A stretch of DNA of 64,000 nucleotides from Conchocele bisecta (lineage: Eukaryota; Mollusca; Bivalvia; Lucinida; Thyasiridae): assembly GCA_029237695.1 (NCBI GenBank), contig CM055265.1, positions 112,766,773 to 112,830,772 on the forward strand, in the 5' to 3' direction. Made by a program: the position numbers and the translations under genes. A model generated the notes under the pieces. The model did not search any database and was not told the origin of the DNA. It saw nothing but the letters and a program-made list of their open reading frames with translations. Below, one piece after another: positions 1 through 12,769 of this stretch (the first letter of the stretch is position 1; each line of letters opens with the position of its first letter).

Positions 1-72
1 ACTCGATCCAATTATTCATTGAGTATTGTTACTCCATCATTTCTGAAGCAATTGGGTATTTAAAAAAAATAA

Positions 73-597
73 TAGAAATGTGGCCGGTCGGCACACGAAT
101 GCCCCCATGGCAGCCTTGACTCTAAATGTGGCCGTATTTACTTAATATCAGTGAATGACCTTGACCTTGGGGTTGGGCGGGAGTGGAGCATCTCATACAG
201 TATGAAGCATGATGATGATAAAAAGGCATAAGCCAAATATGAGGAGATTCCATGCGAGGAAACAGTAGTTACAGCAGCCAGGAGTAACATTGGTCATATT
301 TTCTCAATATCAGTGAATGACCAGTAGCGGTCATTAGTCTTGTCTCTATTGCTTCTATACACTAGTCCTCTATTGTTTCAGGTACAAAGAAGTAACTCGG
401 TTGAATTTCCACAAAATCTTGTAAGTACAATGGAACGGTCAAAGCGGTCAACAGTGAACAAAAGCTTCTCCCCTGTCTTTGTGTCTATTGTATTGTTCCA
501 TGCCCAGTAACTCCGTTGCATTTGCTCAATATCTTGTACGGACGTACGGACACAGGTAACGCTATATGCCCCCTTACCATTCAGTAATGGGGGCATA
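73..597 (+). mobile_element. Hairpin-ended dispersed repeat (family H), probable full copy
   Basis: The left end (TAGAAATGTGGCC...) is shared, in opposite orientation, with the ~280-bp insertion at 18722-19003, which interrupts a coding sequence and so shows where such an element starts and ends. The right end is a perfect stem-loop at 565-597 (TATGCCCCC paired with GGGGGCATA), preceded by a run of tacggacg units. No reading frame of note lies inside, so it is non-autonomous. The class is uncertain: a terminal hairpin without inverted ends would suit a Helitron-like element. Confidence 0.55.
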
Positions 598-1043
598 AAT
601 ATCTATAATGATAAACACACTGGTGAAGTTTCAAGGCAATGTGAATTAATTATAGATATAACTTAAAATGAAGAACTAGAGCTAGTCAGCAGGGGCTCAC
701 AGATGCCCTCAGTCGCCACCTGGACCCACCAACTATATACATGATATTGTTATGGACGTAATGAAGAAAACTTAACATGAAATCATCCAATAATATTGAT
801 GTTGTGTACATGTAGACACAGGTATTCATCATCGTGACCGGGAGGTCGAAGGGTCGAGCCCCGGCTTCAGCTGATATGGCCGGTTAGTAAGCCGTCAGCT
901 AGTAAATTTGATGGTACAAATTGCCTACCGTCTGATGCCTGGCAGGATAGGAATTGGGAAGTGCTGTTCGAATGTTAGAGTATCTCAAACATCTGGCTGG
1001 CCCTTTCAGTAGGGTGACACTATGATACTGTAAGTACTGTACA
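598..1043. other. Interval without a gene
   Basis: AT-rich single-copy-looking DNA. A GGGTCGAGCCCC stretch near 860 resembles a tRNA B box, but no A box or tRNA fold is visible around it, so at most it is a worn SINE fragment. Confidence 0.4.
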
Positions 1044-1634
1044 TTAAGGAGCTTCAGCATAAACTATTTGACTGCTACATGTACATACCTGTTGGCTAGG
1101 GCTCGGTTGTGAACCTTCTCCGGGAAGGTATTTTGTGTATAAGTATAGTCTTAAAATTTTCACCTTCGATAGTTCATAACACTGATGAACCGTCATATTC
1201 AGATATATAACCATATGTAGACAAGCAACTCGTAATTCAATGTCATAACTCGGTGTTTTTTCCAAACAGAATAAATTCTTTCCAACGTTAAGCAGCTCCC
1301 AAAGTGTACAGTATTTTTCTACTGTCAGATGCCTTGTTCCGCCACCCTTCTGGCTTCTAACTTGCTTAAACTCCTTTGAAACTTTGTTGAAGTCCATCCA
1401 ACCTAATTCTACACGGCGTTTCGTTTTTTCTGCATTTCGGTTGCCAAATTTCTTATGTATTATATGTTTTTGTCGAAGTCTGTCTAAAAGTTGTCCACCT
1501 TCTTGAGGAACTGAATCACATGTAGCGTCTATCTGTGCTCTACAGAATGCAACTGCAGATATACGATCACCATATGATGGAATGTATCGCATTCTGTTAT
1601 CCTCGTCCATGGCCAACATGGCTTGAGCGTCAAT
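1044..1634 (-). CDS. Probable internal exon of an uncharacterised gene
   Basis: The open frame on the minus strand begins right after a good splice acceptor: a pyrimidine-rich tract ending in TTACAG just above 1634. The first ~120 residues look like real protein, being charged, low in simple repeats and containing SYGDRISAVAFCR, LGWMDFNK and QKGGGTRHLTVEK, with a GKNLF segment near residue 125. After that (below about 1265) the translation becomes Y/L/C-rich and is probably intron read-through, so the donor site should lie near 1250-1270; I cannot place it exactly. No catalytic domain is recognised. Motifs of the QKGGGTRHLTVEK type occur in uncharacterised invertebrate proteins, but I cannot give a function. 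No second exon is seen in the window. Confidence 0.5.
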   Translation of the reverse strand: MDAQAMLAMDEDNRMRYIPSYGDRISAVAFCRAQIDATCDSVPQEGGQLLDRLRQKHIIHKKFGNRNAEKTKRRVELGWMDFNKVSKEFKQVRSQKGGGTRHLTVEKYCTLWELLNVGKNLFCLEKTPSYDIELRVACLHMVIYLNMTVHQCYELSKVKILRLYLYTKYLPGEGSQPSPSQQVCTCSSQIVYAEAP

Positions 1635-1649
1635 CTGTAACAGAAACAA

Positions 1650-2860
1650 GAACTAGAAAATGTGGAACCAGTGACAACTTTAACAGGGGTTACACTAAGT
1701 GTTGGTTACATTAAGCATTGAACCACGTGTGTCCCAATACAAGCTGATTTCTCTAAAAGGAATATCAACATTGGTTCATGAACAAAGGAATGGCAGCCAA
1801 TACAGTTCTTTAGGGTATAGCGCATAGCTAAGCAGAATATTGCTGAATACGTCTTCAAAAAAGAACATTTAGACAAGTATCTGGTACCAATAGACAGGAC
1901 AAAGTGTCTTCTTTCCGAATTGGGTTAATTTTTTTATTTATTTGAAGGTGTTCCACGCGTAATTCATTGTTTACCTAATGCACTAGATTGGTCAATAGCG
2001 GATAACATTAGTGTTTACCGGATACCTGTGCGACAGTTGCTGTATGTGTGTATCAAAACATTCCAAAATCATGTATTTGTTTTGTAAATGACTTGGAAAC
2101 ATGCTCACATGTATATTACATTCAGGCATGCCAAGTATCCCGATTTGATCGGGAGTCTCCCAATTAGAGACTCAAAACCCGAGTTTCACGATTGATGAAA
2201 AAAAAATGATTTGAAAAATGTAAAAAAAAATTAAATTTAAAAAACATAACACAGTTACATTTTACATTATTGGAAGTTATAAAATAAAAACAAAACTTTT
2301 ACAGCTCTAAAAATACATTTGCTATAGTGTTTTCCGGTAATATTTATTTTGAGACGATCCCCGCACATACGAAAAATAGGCGATCCGCTATTGCCGGAAT
2401 TAGGTTCAGTATTACTGACATCTGTGTTCAGTCACATGGCGTGATTTATAAACCAAGATTTTTTGCAGTTATAGAGCACATGATTGTACATCATATTATA
2501 CACATAGTTTGTTTTTCACTGAACTAATTGTTAATAAATTTTAGTGAAATTACTCTGGAGCAACCTACTTTTGCTTTAACTGGTGTAAACTTCCGTGATT
2601 CTTGGAACCATATACGCACGGTATGGGTACTGCTATATGTAAATCTGTAATTGTGTGGGGGATAGATCACTCTTCCTAACTGGAAAGTTTTTTTATATTA
2701 AATTTACAATATAAAAAAATATTTTGATAACAAATATACTCCTATCCGCTATACCCTAAAATAAGCTGTACCCTAAAGAACTGTACTGTCACTAGCATAG
2801 AAAGTGTGTTTGTAAAACATGAAAATATGCCCCCTGGCACGCTGAACCATACAAATACAA
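1650..2860. other. AT-rich interval without a gene
   Basis: Homopolymer-rich DNA with no supported coding region. The short frame at 2327-2527 has no protein-like features. Confidence 0.45.
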
Positions 2861-2879
2861 CTTTAAAGAAAATTTCTAA

Positions 2880-3320
2880 GCATGACACTCAGTGGGTGGA
2901 TATCCACCAATGTGAGGAAGCTAATCCAAGCTATTGATGACGTTTGGTGAATATCTGATTTATAGTAGGGCAGATATCTAAACAAGATGTTCACTTCTGG
3001 CAGAAAGTATAACATTTTGGCTATATGTAGTTTATGATGTGATGAACAGAAGTTATAAGGGATTTCTCTGATGTTAAGGTAATCTGGAAGCACTAAGTAT
3101 GTGACCTTGGGGTAAGCGGGGGTATGACGGTCGTGGATTTGTCACAGCATGATAGTAGACCCTTACAGGAATGCTTGCATGAAATATTAGAAATTTCTGA
3201 TGAAGGAAACAGAAGTTATAAGGGATTTCTCTGATGTTAAGGTAATACGGACGGACACACACACAGACGGCCGGACAACCTGACTCCAGTATACCCCCCA
3301 CAACTCGATGCGGGGGTATA
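2880..3320 (+). repeat. Hairpin-ended repeat (family H) with internal duplication
   Basis: A ~40-bp segment (GAAGTTATAAGGGATTTCTC...) occurs at about 3051-3093 and again at about 3210-3247. The unit runs into a GGACGGACACAC tract and ends in a stem-loop at 3290-3320 whose arms are TATACCCCC and GGGGGTATA. Related sequence, in decayed form, lies at 23800-24190 and 46560-46880. Confidence 0.5.
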
Positions 3321-3939
3321 AAAAGAATGGTCCCCAGGCGAGAAAACATTGATAGGTGCGTAACATATTTAAACTGAATTTAAAACATCCTTATTCATTT
3401 ACCTTGTCATCTACAAGTTTTTCTCAGGTACTCCTCATTCAACCCACGATCTGCAGGAACTGTAGCAAGTCCATCGTAATAGGCACAGACTCTGAAACAT
3501 TTTCATGATATTAACCCTTTCATCCCCAAGTACATGTACATGTAACTGGAATGGACTGTGATAAGCTACTATTGCAACCAATCCACTGGTCAGACAATTG
3601 TTTCCAGACTAGTCCATTTATGAATGTCTGTGGTGTTGAAAGGGTTAAGTAACTCCCTCAATTAATAGAGTGCATAGATATAGTGATCATGTTTCATTTA
3701 TCTTTAGTTTACAATTATAAGAACACTTAAAAAAGGTATTTAAAAGGCGGTATATGTGTTAAAGGCATACTCAGACGCTCAGGTAGCAATTTGTCTATCG
3801 GCCAGACATTGTATAACTTAAATTGATACGTATTATGAAACTGACAGCCGATCAAATTGTCCGACCTGTCAGAAAGTAACTCATATGAATTTTGAATGAT
3901 TTGTCCACACTAATTGTATCCCGCCGCAGCCACCGCCAA
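3321..3939. other. Interval without a gene
   Basis: No coding region or ordered repeat is seen. It contains a degenerate AT-rich stretch and the common ccctttcatccccaag-type bivalve repeat text near 3510. Confidence 0.35.
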
Positions 3940-4530
3940 AAACGAACAAAGGGCGATAACTGAAGAATTAGTGATGCGAGAGTTGTGATTCTTGATATGC
4001 ATGTGTGAAGTTTCGTCAAAATATGCCATACGGTATTTTAGTTAATACTTCGAACACGAAATTGGAGCGAAAAACGAACAAAAGCAATAACTAAAAAATT
4101 AGGGTCGAGAGTTGTGGTTCTTGCGCGCGGCACACCTTTGGGTCGATAACTATGCATGTGTGAAGTTTTGTCAAAATATTCCATACGGTATTTGAGTTAT
4201 ACTCCGAACACGGAATTGAACCGAAAACTAACAAAGGGCAATAACTCAAAAAGTAACGTTGCGAGAGTTGTGGTTCTTGCGTGTGACACATCTTTGGGTC
4301 GATACCTATGCATGTGTTAAGTTTCGTCAAAATATTCCATACGGTATTCGAGTTATACTCAGAACACGAAATTAGACCGAAAACGAACAAAGGGCAATAA
4401 CTCAAAAAGTAGCATCGCGAGAGTTGTGGTTCTTGCGCCCGACACACCTTTGGGTCGATACATATGCATGTGTGAAGTTTCGTAAAAATATTCCATACGG
4501 TATTCAAGTTATACTCCGAACAGGAAAGTG
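3940..4530 (+). repeat. ~130-156-bp tandem repeat, about four units
   Basis: The start AACGAACAAAGGGCAATAAC recurs near 3943, 4074, 4228 and 4384. Each unit carries GCGAGAGTTGTGGTTCTTGC and ends CATACGGTATTCGAGTTATA. A single unit followed by the family hairpin is found at 12770-13009, so this array is the internal body of a hairpin-ended repeat that expanded in tandem. The 138-residue frame across it is a by-product of the repeat. Confidence 0.8.
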
Positions 4531-4570
4531 TCGGCGGACGCGGCGGCAGACACGGCGTGACGACGTCTCG

Positions 4571-5729
4571 GGGTCATCTCGTACCCAGTCCATCATGTCG
4601 TACCCAGTTTGGTCATCTCGTACTCATAGTACAAACATTTTGGTCATCTCGTACTCAGTCAAAACAAAACAAAATTTTTATATGGGTTTAATTTTTTAAC
4701 TTTTATGCATATATTTAACTATGATGTTAATGCCATTTCCATATACACATGATACATGATATAAGGGAAAAGTGCATTGACTGCTTTTTTGTAGAAAAAT
4801 GTGTCAAAAATCGATGTTCTGATATTCCTAAGTGGTCATGTTAAGCTTGTACTTGTCGGTCAAAAATGTATTGCATATCTACAAGTTCAACGGATATAAT
4901 AGTGGGCAGTATGTAATATAAACCAAGTACCACAAAGTCAGAAGAAAACGGACTTATGAGTTTTTTACAGTGTTGTTCATGGTCAACTCGGGAGACATCA
5001 TGTGCAGGCTGTTCGGAGGCTACACTTCACGAAAGTTCAAACATATGCAATTACAAGCAATTTACCCATACAGTGACATTTAGAACACACATCGGGGCCT
5101 AAATGGTGCAATCACCCGGAAAATGTGTAATCACCAATGAGCTTAAGTGACAGTCACACTTACGTAGCAACCAATTAGCTGTGCGAATGTTAGAACAGAA
5201 CAAGATCAATACTATCACAAATACTACAATCCCTAGAAGATCATATACTCCACACTGTTTTAAAATATGTCTCTTTTTAGTGTCATACCAGTCGTGACTA
5301 TTATCGGGAAAAAAATATGTATAAGTTAACTTATATGCATAAATAGGACTTAAAGATGCTGAGTCTTACATTACGCACAAAAATATTGTTACGGAAATTA
5401 AACGGATACCATCATTTTGTGATCAGTCCAAACGTTTCCAACATCAAAAGCGACCGTTTTCATAAGCTATTATCTAAATTCCCACCACTGTCGCTGGTCA
5501 CTGTGATAACAGGGGAGATAATCACATTTTCTAAAAAATAATAACAAACATCGATATTTATTCAAATACATTGTATATTCATTTGTACAATGTTTTTTCT
5601 AGTGTGCAATAATGTTACATTGTACAAAAAATAGAAAATAACTTTACTATGAAATTTACTAGGAGTATGAGATGGTAGGGTAGGAGTACAAGACGACCGG
5701 AACGACATGGACTGGGTACGAGATAACCA
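4571..5729. mobile_element. Candidate non-autonomous element with imperfect terminal inverted repeats
   Basis: The left end GTCATCTCGTACCCAGTCCA is mirrored on the right by TGGACTGGGTACGAGATAAC at about 5710-5729, with further repeats of TCGTACTC inward. The ~1.1 kb between has no transposase-like frame. The left end abuts, and seems to interrupt, the 3940-4530 repeat before its usual hairpin. Confidence 0.4.
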
Positions 5730-6092
5730 GATACCCAAATGCACATAGGATGGGTATCGGCGTTATTGCTCTACTAAGGACTAGACAAGCGCTGACGTTA
5801 TATGGAAAACAGAACCATTGTACAATTCAGCTTGAATTTAGTTCAAAACCTATTTACAACGTGTGTAGAATACTACACGCTGAAAGTTATTGTTGTTTAG
5901 TCACAATTCCATGTTTTGTCGGGCCATGTTGCGTAGTGACTATTCAGTTAGACGTATCTACCTTATCGTGTCAACGCAGTAATCAAGCTGGGCCTCAGCT
6001 CTTCACCGTGAAAATCAGATTGAGTATAGTGAGTAGTCTCCCTAGCAGACATTAGATTGAAAGATGGATTTTTTGTTCATTGTTTCAATAAT

Positions 6093-6470
6093 GGTGGAGC
6101 GCCGTGGCGTAATGGTTAGTGCATCGACTGCTGATCCTAGGGTCGTGGGTTCGAGCCTGACTAGCGGCGGGGCGTTGTTTCCTTGAGCAAGAAACTTTAT
6201 CCACACTGCTCCAGTCCACCCAGCTGTAAAATGGGTACCGATAATTCGTGGTTGGAACCAAGGAGTGTGGGCAAATACGACTTACCGGCTCTTCTCTCTC
6301 TGTATGAACATGTTGGGTGGCTGGTACAATGTAAATAGGTGATGGGATGTACCGCAGTTGCCCGCATGCTTGCTGATGGTTACATGAATAGGTAAAATAC
6401 ACCAATATGGTGGTTCGCCGATAAGTCAACGGCGGGACTATAATACAATACAATGGCAATTGTGACATGT
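6093..6470 (+). repeat. tRNA-derived SINE
   Basis: The head (about 6098-6172) has an RNA polymerase III A box (TGGCGTAATGGTTAG) and a B box (GGTTCGAGCC) at tRNA spacing, but lacks a good acceptor stem, so it is not a tRNA gene. A conserved-looking body follows (CCTTGAGCAAGAAACTTTA, then CTGTAAAATGGGTACC), of the kind seen in metazoan SINE superfamilies with a shared central domain. The 3' end is not clear. Confidence 0.65.
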
Positions 6471-7239
6471 GATATAATCGCCGTAGGAATCAAGTTAAAA
6501 TACGATGTATTTTCAGGTTGCCAATGTTTGTACTTGAATAATATTCTAATACTTTTTACATGGTTTGTGTAACAGACTCACTTCCGGATGTTGATTTATT
6601 GAAGCGAAAAGGGCCGATAGGTGGCGTACTCACCGGCGGTGATGACATAAGTAAATGACTCACTAACACCAGGCGCTCAATAAGACCAGGGTAGACCATA
6701 CTTATGGGGTTTCCCCACTAGGAGAGTTTAGACCGGAAAGAATGGAGCATAAACAAATGAAAATAAATGATATTGTACTGAATTTTCTCGCTAATCCGTA
6801 ATCGTTTTGTACAACAACTGGAAAAGTGCACCTTGATGACTAGACTAACATGCCATGTCTCTATATCATGTTTAACTTCTATTTTTCATTATCTGACTTT
6901 TTTCATTTATTATTTTCTTCGCTATAGAGACTGGCTTCCATCCCATTGGGTCACATAGCGAACTCTAAACTCGAATACTCGATACGAATACGCGCATAAT
7001 TTTGACACTTCGTGAACTGTACGATACCGAAATCATCTGACAATACGTTTAAATAATATTAATACACCAAATGTCATTCATAATTTATATGCAACTACTT
7101 TCCTTACTAGTTATTTCTCAACATTTCTTTGTAAAACAGCGTGCATAACACGTTCAGTTTATCACCGTCGCCATTTTTTTTTTCCGAGGTACAATATCGG
7201 AAATCTGCAAAGTAACCGACCAATGAAATCGATTGACGT
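6471..7239. other. Interval without a gene
   Basis: No coding region, RNA gene or ordered repeat is seen. Confidence 0.4.
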
Positions 7240-8000
7240 ATGTGGGGGTTTCCCGCTCAGATGTCAGATAGTCTGGCAGCCAAGTGTATGGCACGTTCCA
7301 TGCAGGAGCTTAACTTTATTTGGAATAAAATATTTTTTTTATTGGCGATTTTGATTGCGCAGATCATCAACATCAAGAATCCGACTGATGACACTATGTC
7401 ATCTTTGATCATTTTGAGAAATTTGCATAAATCCAAAATGGCTGCCAAACAGTTATAGTGTGTCATATATAGTTGTTTCCACATGAGGTATTAGCATACA
7501 TTGACAGCATAAAGTGGATTTACTTGACTTATTGAGATCAGTGATCAACATTAAATTTCAATTCACTGTTAAATGGTAAAAATCCAACATGGCCGCCAAA
7601 CGTAACGTGATATTTTGCATATGACTGCTCCCACGTACACTCCATATGAAAACAACATGTATACTAATCTTGGATATATTGACATGATAAACGCTTACAG
7701 TAAATTTGATAGTAACTAGACACATTTGTGAAGAGCGAAAGTCCAAGATGGCCGCCATATATACAGAAATTATCCCATGACGATCATCACAGAGAATAAT
7801 AATTAAGTATATAATTGCACATCGATGTCATATCGTAGCAAATTGGAATAAAAGTACTGAAGTTATGTATACTATGAACGTTTTTACTAACTTAGGAATA
7901 CAATTAGATAACTACCAATAGCAGAAATCATAGATGGCCGCCAAATATAAAAATAGTGTTGCCTTATATTGAACAAATTGCATATAATTACTAGGATTAT
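7240..8000 (+). repeat. Left arm of an inverted 'atggccgcc' array
   Basis: The core AAGATGGCCGCCAAA, with variants, recurs near 7435, 7588, 7745 and 7932, spaced 150-190 bp apart in AT-rich units. The same core appears in opposite orientation at 9621-10230. Short frames here are repeat read-through. Confidence 0.7.
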
Positions 8001-9600
8001 AAGTAAATATATCTCTTAGATACTTATATACATGGCAGACGTATATATAAAGATAAATTACCTCGCAATGGCAATCATATCGTGTAATGATTAAATATTA
8101 CATTTCAAAGGAAATAAATATATGGCTAATGGAGGCTCTAGAGATGCAGTACATGACAACAACTATTACCCAACAGTCCAAACATTAAAAAAAACACAAT
8201 CATATTGAAGTGCAATACACGAAGACATGACAACAAGTATGCCGCTTTGGTATTGTCAAAACAGTCCAGTTGGTTGGTTAAACTGATTAAACACCATATA
8301 ATTTCTTCCGCAAACCTATCCATCATAAGTGAAAAGGACAGTATTATACAAGGCAATGATGAATCAAAAATGATTAATGCATGTATACTGTACACAAAAA
8401 GACATTAATTACACAAAATGTATCGGTTTAAATAATTGAAAGCTAATATTGTAAATATAACTATAAGAAAACAATGATATAATTATGATGACACAAACAG
8501 CATTTTCATATTAGTCTATCAAATTGCGTGAATACTGTATGCCTCATATCCATAGTATGGTACTTTGAAGTTTGTCACGTTCTATATATGGTTGTGTACC
8601 ATGTGTATTGCTGCCTGCATGTACTATAATCGTTTTTGTTACCGTGAGTATTTAGTAGTGGCACAACTAGATTGTCTGTCATATAATATCAATTACATTT
8701 GTATTAGCTGTGTCCTACCTGTGGTATTTATAATATAGCATCTCCATGTTCTTCTCGAAATTATTATATTTGTGATTACGGTTGTTTTCTTTGATCCACA
8801 TTTATGTATACTGACGGCGTCATGTCTTAGTTTTTACATATCGTATGCATTCACAGGTGATGAATTCTGTCATATGTTTAAATAAGTAAAACTCATTAAA
8901 TGGCATATAACTACACAATAATTCGACAAAATAAAGTATTTGTATTGCTTATCTTTGAAACAATACACAGAGAAAATTGATGTACATGTGTACATACTTT
9001 ACCTCATCATATAAATAGTTGCTCTACATCGGCGATAGTGGTCTGAAAACACATCAATTACTTGCAGCTTACAAAGTAATAAGTGATATTAAAAAAGTGG
9101 TGTACATCAACCATCATGTGCATACAGCCGCTTTGTGGAAACTGACTACTTTCACAGAAAGAAAACATGTGGCCAATACTATCAGCTATGTGGTTGTACT
9201 AAGTAAGTTGAAAGCACGTAATGGTAGCCAGAAACTGGAATAAGCTACTGGATGGCTGAACTATGTTATTGTACGTAGTCACCGATTGTGACAGAAATAT
9301 ATAGACGTATCATCCATTTGTACTTATTCAATTGCTATATCCAGACACTCAAGTTGTTAATGACACTATCTAGAGAGCCATTTCATGCGATGTTGCACAG
9401 TAAATCACATTGAGCATTTTGGAGCCAATGATATAAACGACGACATCTGGTGTTTTTACAAATTGGGAAGTACAATATATCTCCCTGCCAACAATAGAAG
9501 TATGAATGCTGCTATGTAATGGCAAGACAAGACAAAACAATATCAAAATATCTAACTGAATGCACGAGTTTAAATCTTATATTATAATATAATTGTACTA
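8001..9600. other. Spacer between the inverted arrays
   Basis: AT-rich; no supported gene. Frames at 8138-8408 and 9019-9243 show no domain or codon signal. Confidence 0.4.
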
Positions 9601-10240
9601 TTATAAGGTACTATATTCATATCCGGCGGCCATATTAGACTTACGTTATTGCCGATGCTGTCTAATGGTGTATATCAAGGTGTAATTACAAAAGCTATTT
9701 ATTACACAAGTTAGTTATCAAGGTAATAGGATATTTGGTGGTCACCTTGGACTAATGCGATTGAAACATGTGTCTAAATACATACCCAATGTATTGGAAT
9801 AATTATATACCTAAATACAATATTGGTATGCAAATTCGCTCTGATATGATTGCAAGTATATAGTGGTTTCTTATTTCAAGATATGGTTGCAAGTACATTG
9901 TAATATATTCATATATGGCTGCCATCTTGAACTTGTGTTATATAGATTAGTATATAATTTCACATCAAAGTTACAAAAAACACACATTCATTGTTTTAAA
10001 CACGTACATAATTACGTATATTCTTTGATATGACGAATTAGTGAAAGTATGTAAAATGTTTGGCGGCCATCTTGGATTTTTTCTATATGCTGTTAAGGAA
10101 TTGTTAATTTTAAAGTTGCCCGTTTGTGCAACACGTTAATACATTCATTATACTCTCTTAGATGGTTTAATTTCCTCCTCGGGATGCAATTATATCGCAC
10201 AATATATCTTGGTGGCAGCCATCTTGAATTTATGCAGATT
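9600..10240 (-). repeat. Right arm of the inverted 'atggccgcc' array
   Basis: GGCGGCCAT or GGCAGCCATCTTG cores occur near 9625, 9916, 10063 and 10211, about 147 bp apart (twice that for the first gap), in reverse orientation to the left arm. Confidence 0.7.
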
Positions 10241-11030
10241 TCTCCAAATGCTCAAGGGTAACAGATTTGCATCAGTCGGATTATAAAACTAGAAAGTCTA
10301 CATAGGCAAAATCAGTAGTAAAAAACTTAAGTTATTCAAAACGAAGTTAAGCCCCAAAATCGGCCTTTGGCCTCCGGACTAAAAACAGAATTACGGAAGT
10401 TAATTTATTCTGCCGGAAATTCTTCGGCAAAATGGCGACAGTAGCGTGTAAACTGTACAATTTATGTAGTCGGACAAAAGGAGCGATAAACACTTTATTT
10501 TAATAGGCAAGTCACCCATTGTAACTCATACAGGCTATTTAATATAATTTCTGGCTTTGCACTGCTGGTTTAGCACCATTAGACGCGTATTTAGACAATA
10601 ATCGACAGATTTCAAATCTTGAAATCAAGTCGCTACAGTAGGTATCTGTGAGGTCTATGGCTGTAACGGTAGTGAAAGCCATAGTGCTATGTCTACTTGA
10701 TGACCAAAACAAAAAATGTGTGAACAAAATAAAAAAACAAGCGTTTATGAGCGCGGTCGGAAAATGGGTACGGTCGGGAATTGGGTTTCCCACCAGCGCG
10801 GCAGTTGAGTTGATACCTACCGACTACTACCAACTACGAATGCAGCGGTATATACACATCTACTACGAACTACGAATGTAGCCCAGTCATATGAGATGTC
10901 TATAGTAACCACGAATGCAGCTGTAACACAGATACAGGCGCGCAACTGCTCGAAATCATCTGCTTTAGACGGCGGTATAAAGACAAATGGCCGTTTCATT
11001 TGTCAAGGGGGATAACTGCGGAAAACGGGT
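10241..11030. other. Interval without a gene
   Basis: No coding region is supported. A short direct repeat of the type CTACGAACTACGAATG occurs near 10825-10920. Confidence 0.35.
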
Positions 11031-11034
11031 ATGA

Positions 11035-11330
11035 CTAAAGTGCGCACGGGGCATTGGAGATTTCCCAGCGCATTGGAGGTTTATATGCGAGCTTTCTTCT
11101 AAATACGAGGAGTAAACTTAAGTTTTTCTCTTGTATATAGTATGTTCTTACATTTCAATACTATATTTAGTGAATGTACATATGTAAAGTTGACTTGACG
11201 TTATCAATATTTTAAAAATAAAAATGCCTATATAAAATAACATACGGCCGTGCGCATTGTAGATTTCACGGCGCATTGGAGATTTGACATGGCGCAATGG
11301 AGATTTCACACGGCGCATTGGAGTTTTATA
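11035..11330 (+). repeat. Interrupted ~22-bp repeat
   Basis: GCGCATTGGAGATTTCAC-like units occur around 11047-11085 and again, three or four in a row, at 11250-11325. Confidence 0.6.
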
Positions 11331-11654
11331 TGTTAATTAATTATGCTAAAAATAGCATACCATTTCTTCTTGTGTATATATATTATCATGTTACGGTACA
11401 TAGCAATATTTTAAGTTTGAGTCAAGTATGTAAAGTGGATTTTTGTAACTCATAATATACAGGCTACCTATAAGTATTTTATAATATTTGAGTACGGAAA
11501 ACGGAGGTTTAGCTACCCATATATAGTATCATACACGTTCGCGGCGGCCGCTCTAGATGTTGCGCTAGTACATTGTGCATAGGGCAGGCCCGTAGCGCGT
11601 GTAAAATAGTGCCAAGGCAGTGGACAGGCCCGGATCCTGAATTTGAATAAAGGG

Positions 11655-11860
11655 TGGGGTGCGTATGTAGGGGGTATGGGGTCCTTCCCCAGAAAATTTC
11701 GAAAATTGAAGTGCCTCAGATGCATTTTCCTGACATTTGATAACAAAATACTGGGAGGGGGCGTAGGTGAGGATGGGGGGTATGTGGGTCCTCCCCCAGA
11801 AAATTTAGAAAATGTAAGTGCCTCAGATGCATTTTCCTGACATTTGAGAACAAAATACTG
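11655..11860 (+). repeat. Two-copy ~120-bp tandem repeat
   Basis: CCCAGAAAATTT...GTGCCTCAGATGCATTTTCC...ACAAAATACTG occurs twice with only a few differences. Confidence 0.8.
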
Positions 11861-11914
11861 ATAGCATTTTCTAATCTGAGTAAACAAAAATCATTGCTTC
11901 ATCAAACATAGGCG

Positions 11915-11956
11915 AGGGGTGGGGGGGGGGAGGTGGGGGGGGGGGGGGGGGGGGGT

Positions 11957-11991
<35 letters not shown>

Positions 11992-12025
11992 GGGGGGGGG
12001 GGGGGGGGGGGGGGCGGGGGGTGGC
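11915..12025 (+). repeat. ~100-bp G tract
   Basis: Almost pure guanine on this strand, broken by single T, A or C bases. It should favour G-quadruplex formation and its true length in the genome may differ from this assembly. Poly-proline and poly-glycine frames across it are not genes. Confidence 0.9.
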
Positions 12026-12769
12026 GTACGTCACCTACGCCCACACCCCCTGCATCCGACCCTGGCAATCACCGTAGATCCGATTTCCGGACGCCTAGGC
12101 GACAATTTCACACTTTAATATTAATGATCAGTGAAGGGGATAAACAGCAACTGAAACAGGCCAAAATATTGCCACGGCAGCGCCGTGCTGCCGTGGTGGC
12201 AGCTACGGCACTGTAGGGTTATGGTCAAAATAGTTGTTTCCGTGGGCCCTAGAGGTAGACTTTGATATTCGTGGGTTTTTGTGTTGTATATACCCTAAAA
12301 TTAAAAAAATAAATCGGGTTGCCATTTTTTCGGCTCAATGTAAGTGGATTTTGTACCGTCAAACTATATCTGTTATACATACAATACTATGAAGCTTTCA
12401 ATATCGTGAAAATTCCAATAGGCCGCCAAAAACTAAATTTTTAAGTGAAAAATCCATGTCTTTCAACTCACTGTCTGATTTAACTACATTAAAACTAGTT
12501 TTTGTGATCAGCTACATTGTATAATAGATGGTATGTAATCCATGACATTTTTACTTCGAGCAATCAAAAAGCGTTCAAGACCAATCCAAGATGGCCGCCA
12601 AACATTGTATTTTCGAGAGAGACGTGGTCATTAGTCCGGGCAAGATAAGGGTTGACTTTCAAAAAAATACACCATAGCTGATTGTTTGGCTGAGTGGTAC
12701 TGGGTGCCATGGAGAACTAGAACGACAGTCGATAAACGACAGCAGTGTATCCCCCCTTCAGCCACCGCC

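Noticed and set aside
840..875. Second SINE or tRNA near 860
   Set aside because: Only a B-box-like stretch is visible.
4091..4507. 138-codon frame on the minus strand
   Set aside because: It crosses the ~150-bp tandem repeat, and its internal repeats reflect the DNA.
6098..6172. tRNA gene
   Set aside because: A and B boxes are present but the acceptor stem and anticodon arm do not pair properly; a SINE head explains it.
7257..7758. Short frames over the 'atggccgcc' array
   Set aside because: The ATG of the repeated core creates chance starts.
11871..12118. Poly-proline and poly-glycine frames
   Set aside because: Translations of the G tract.
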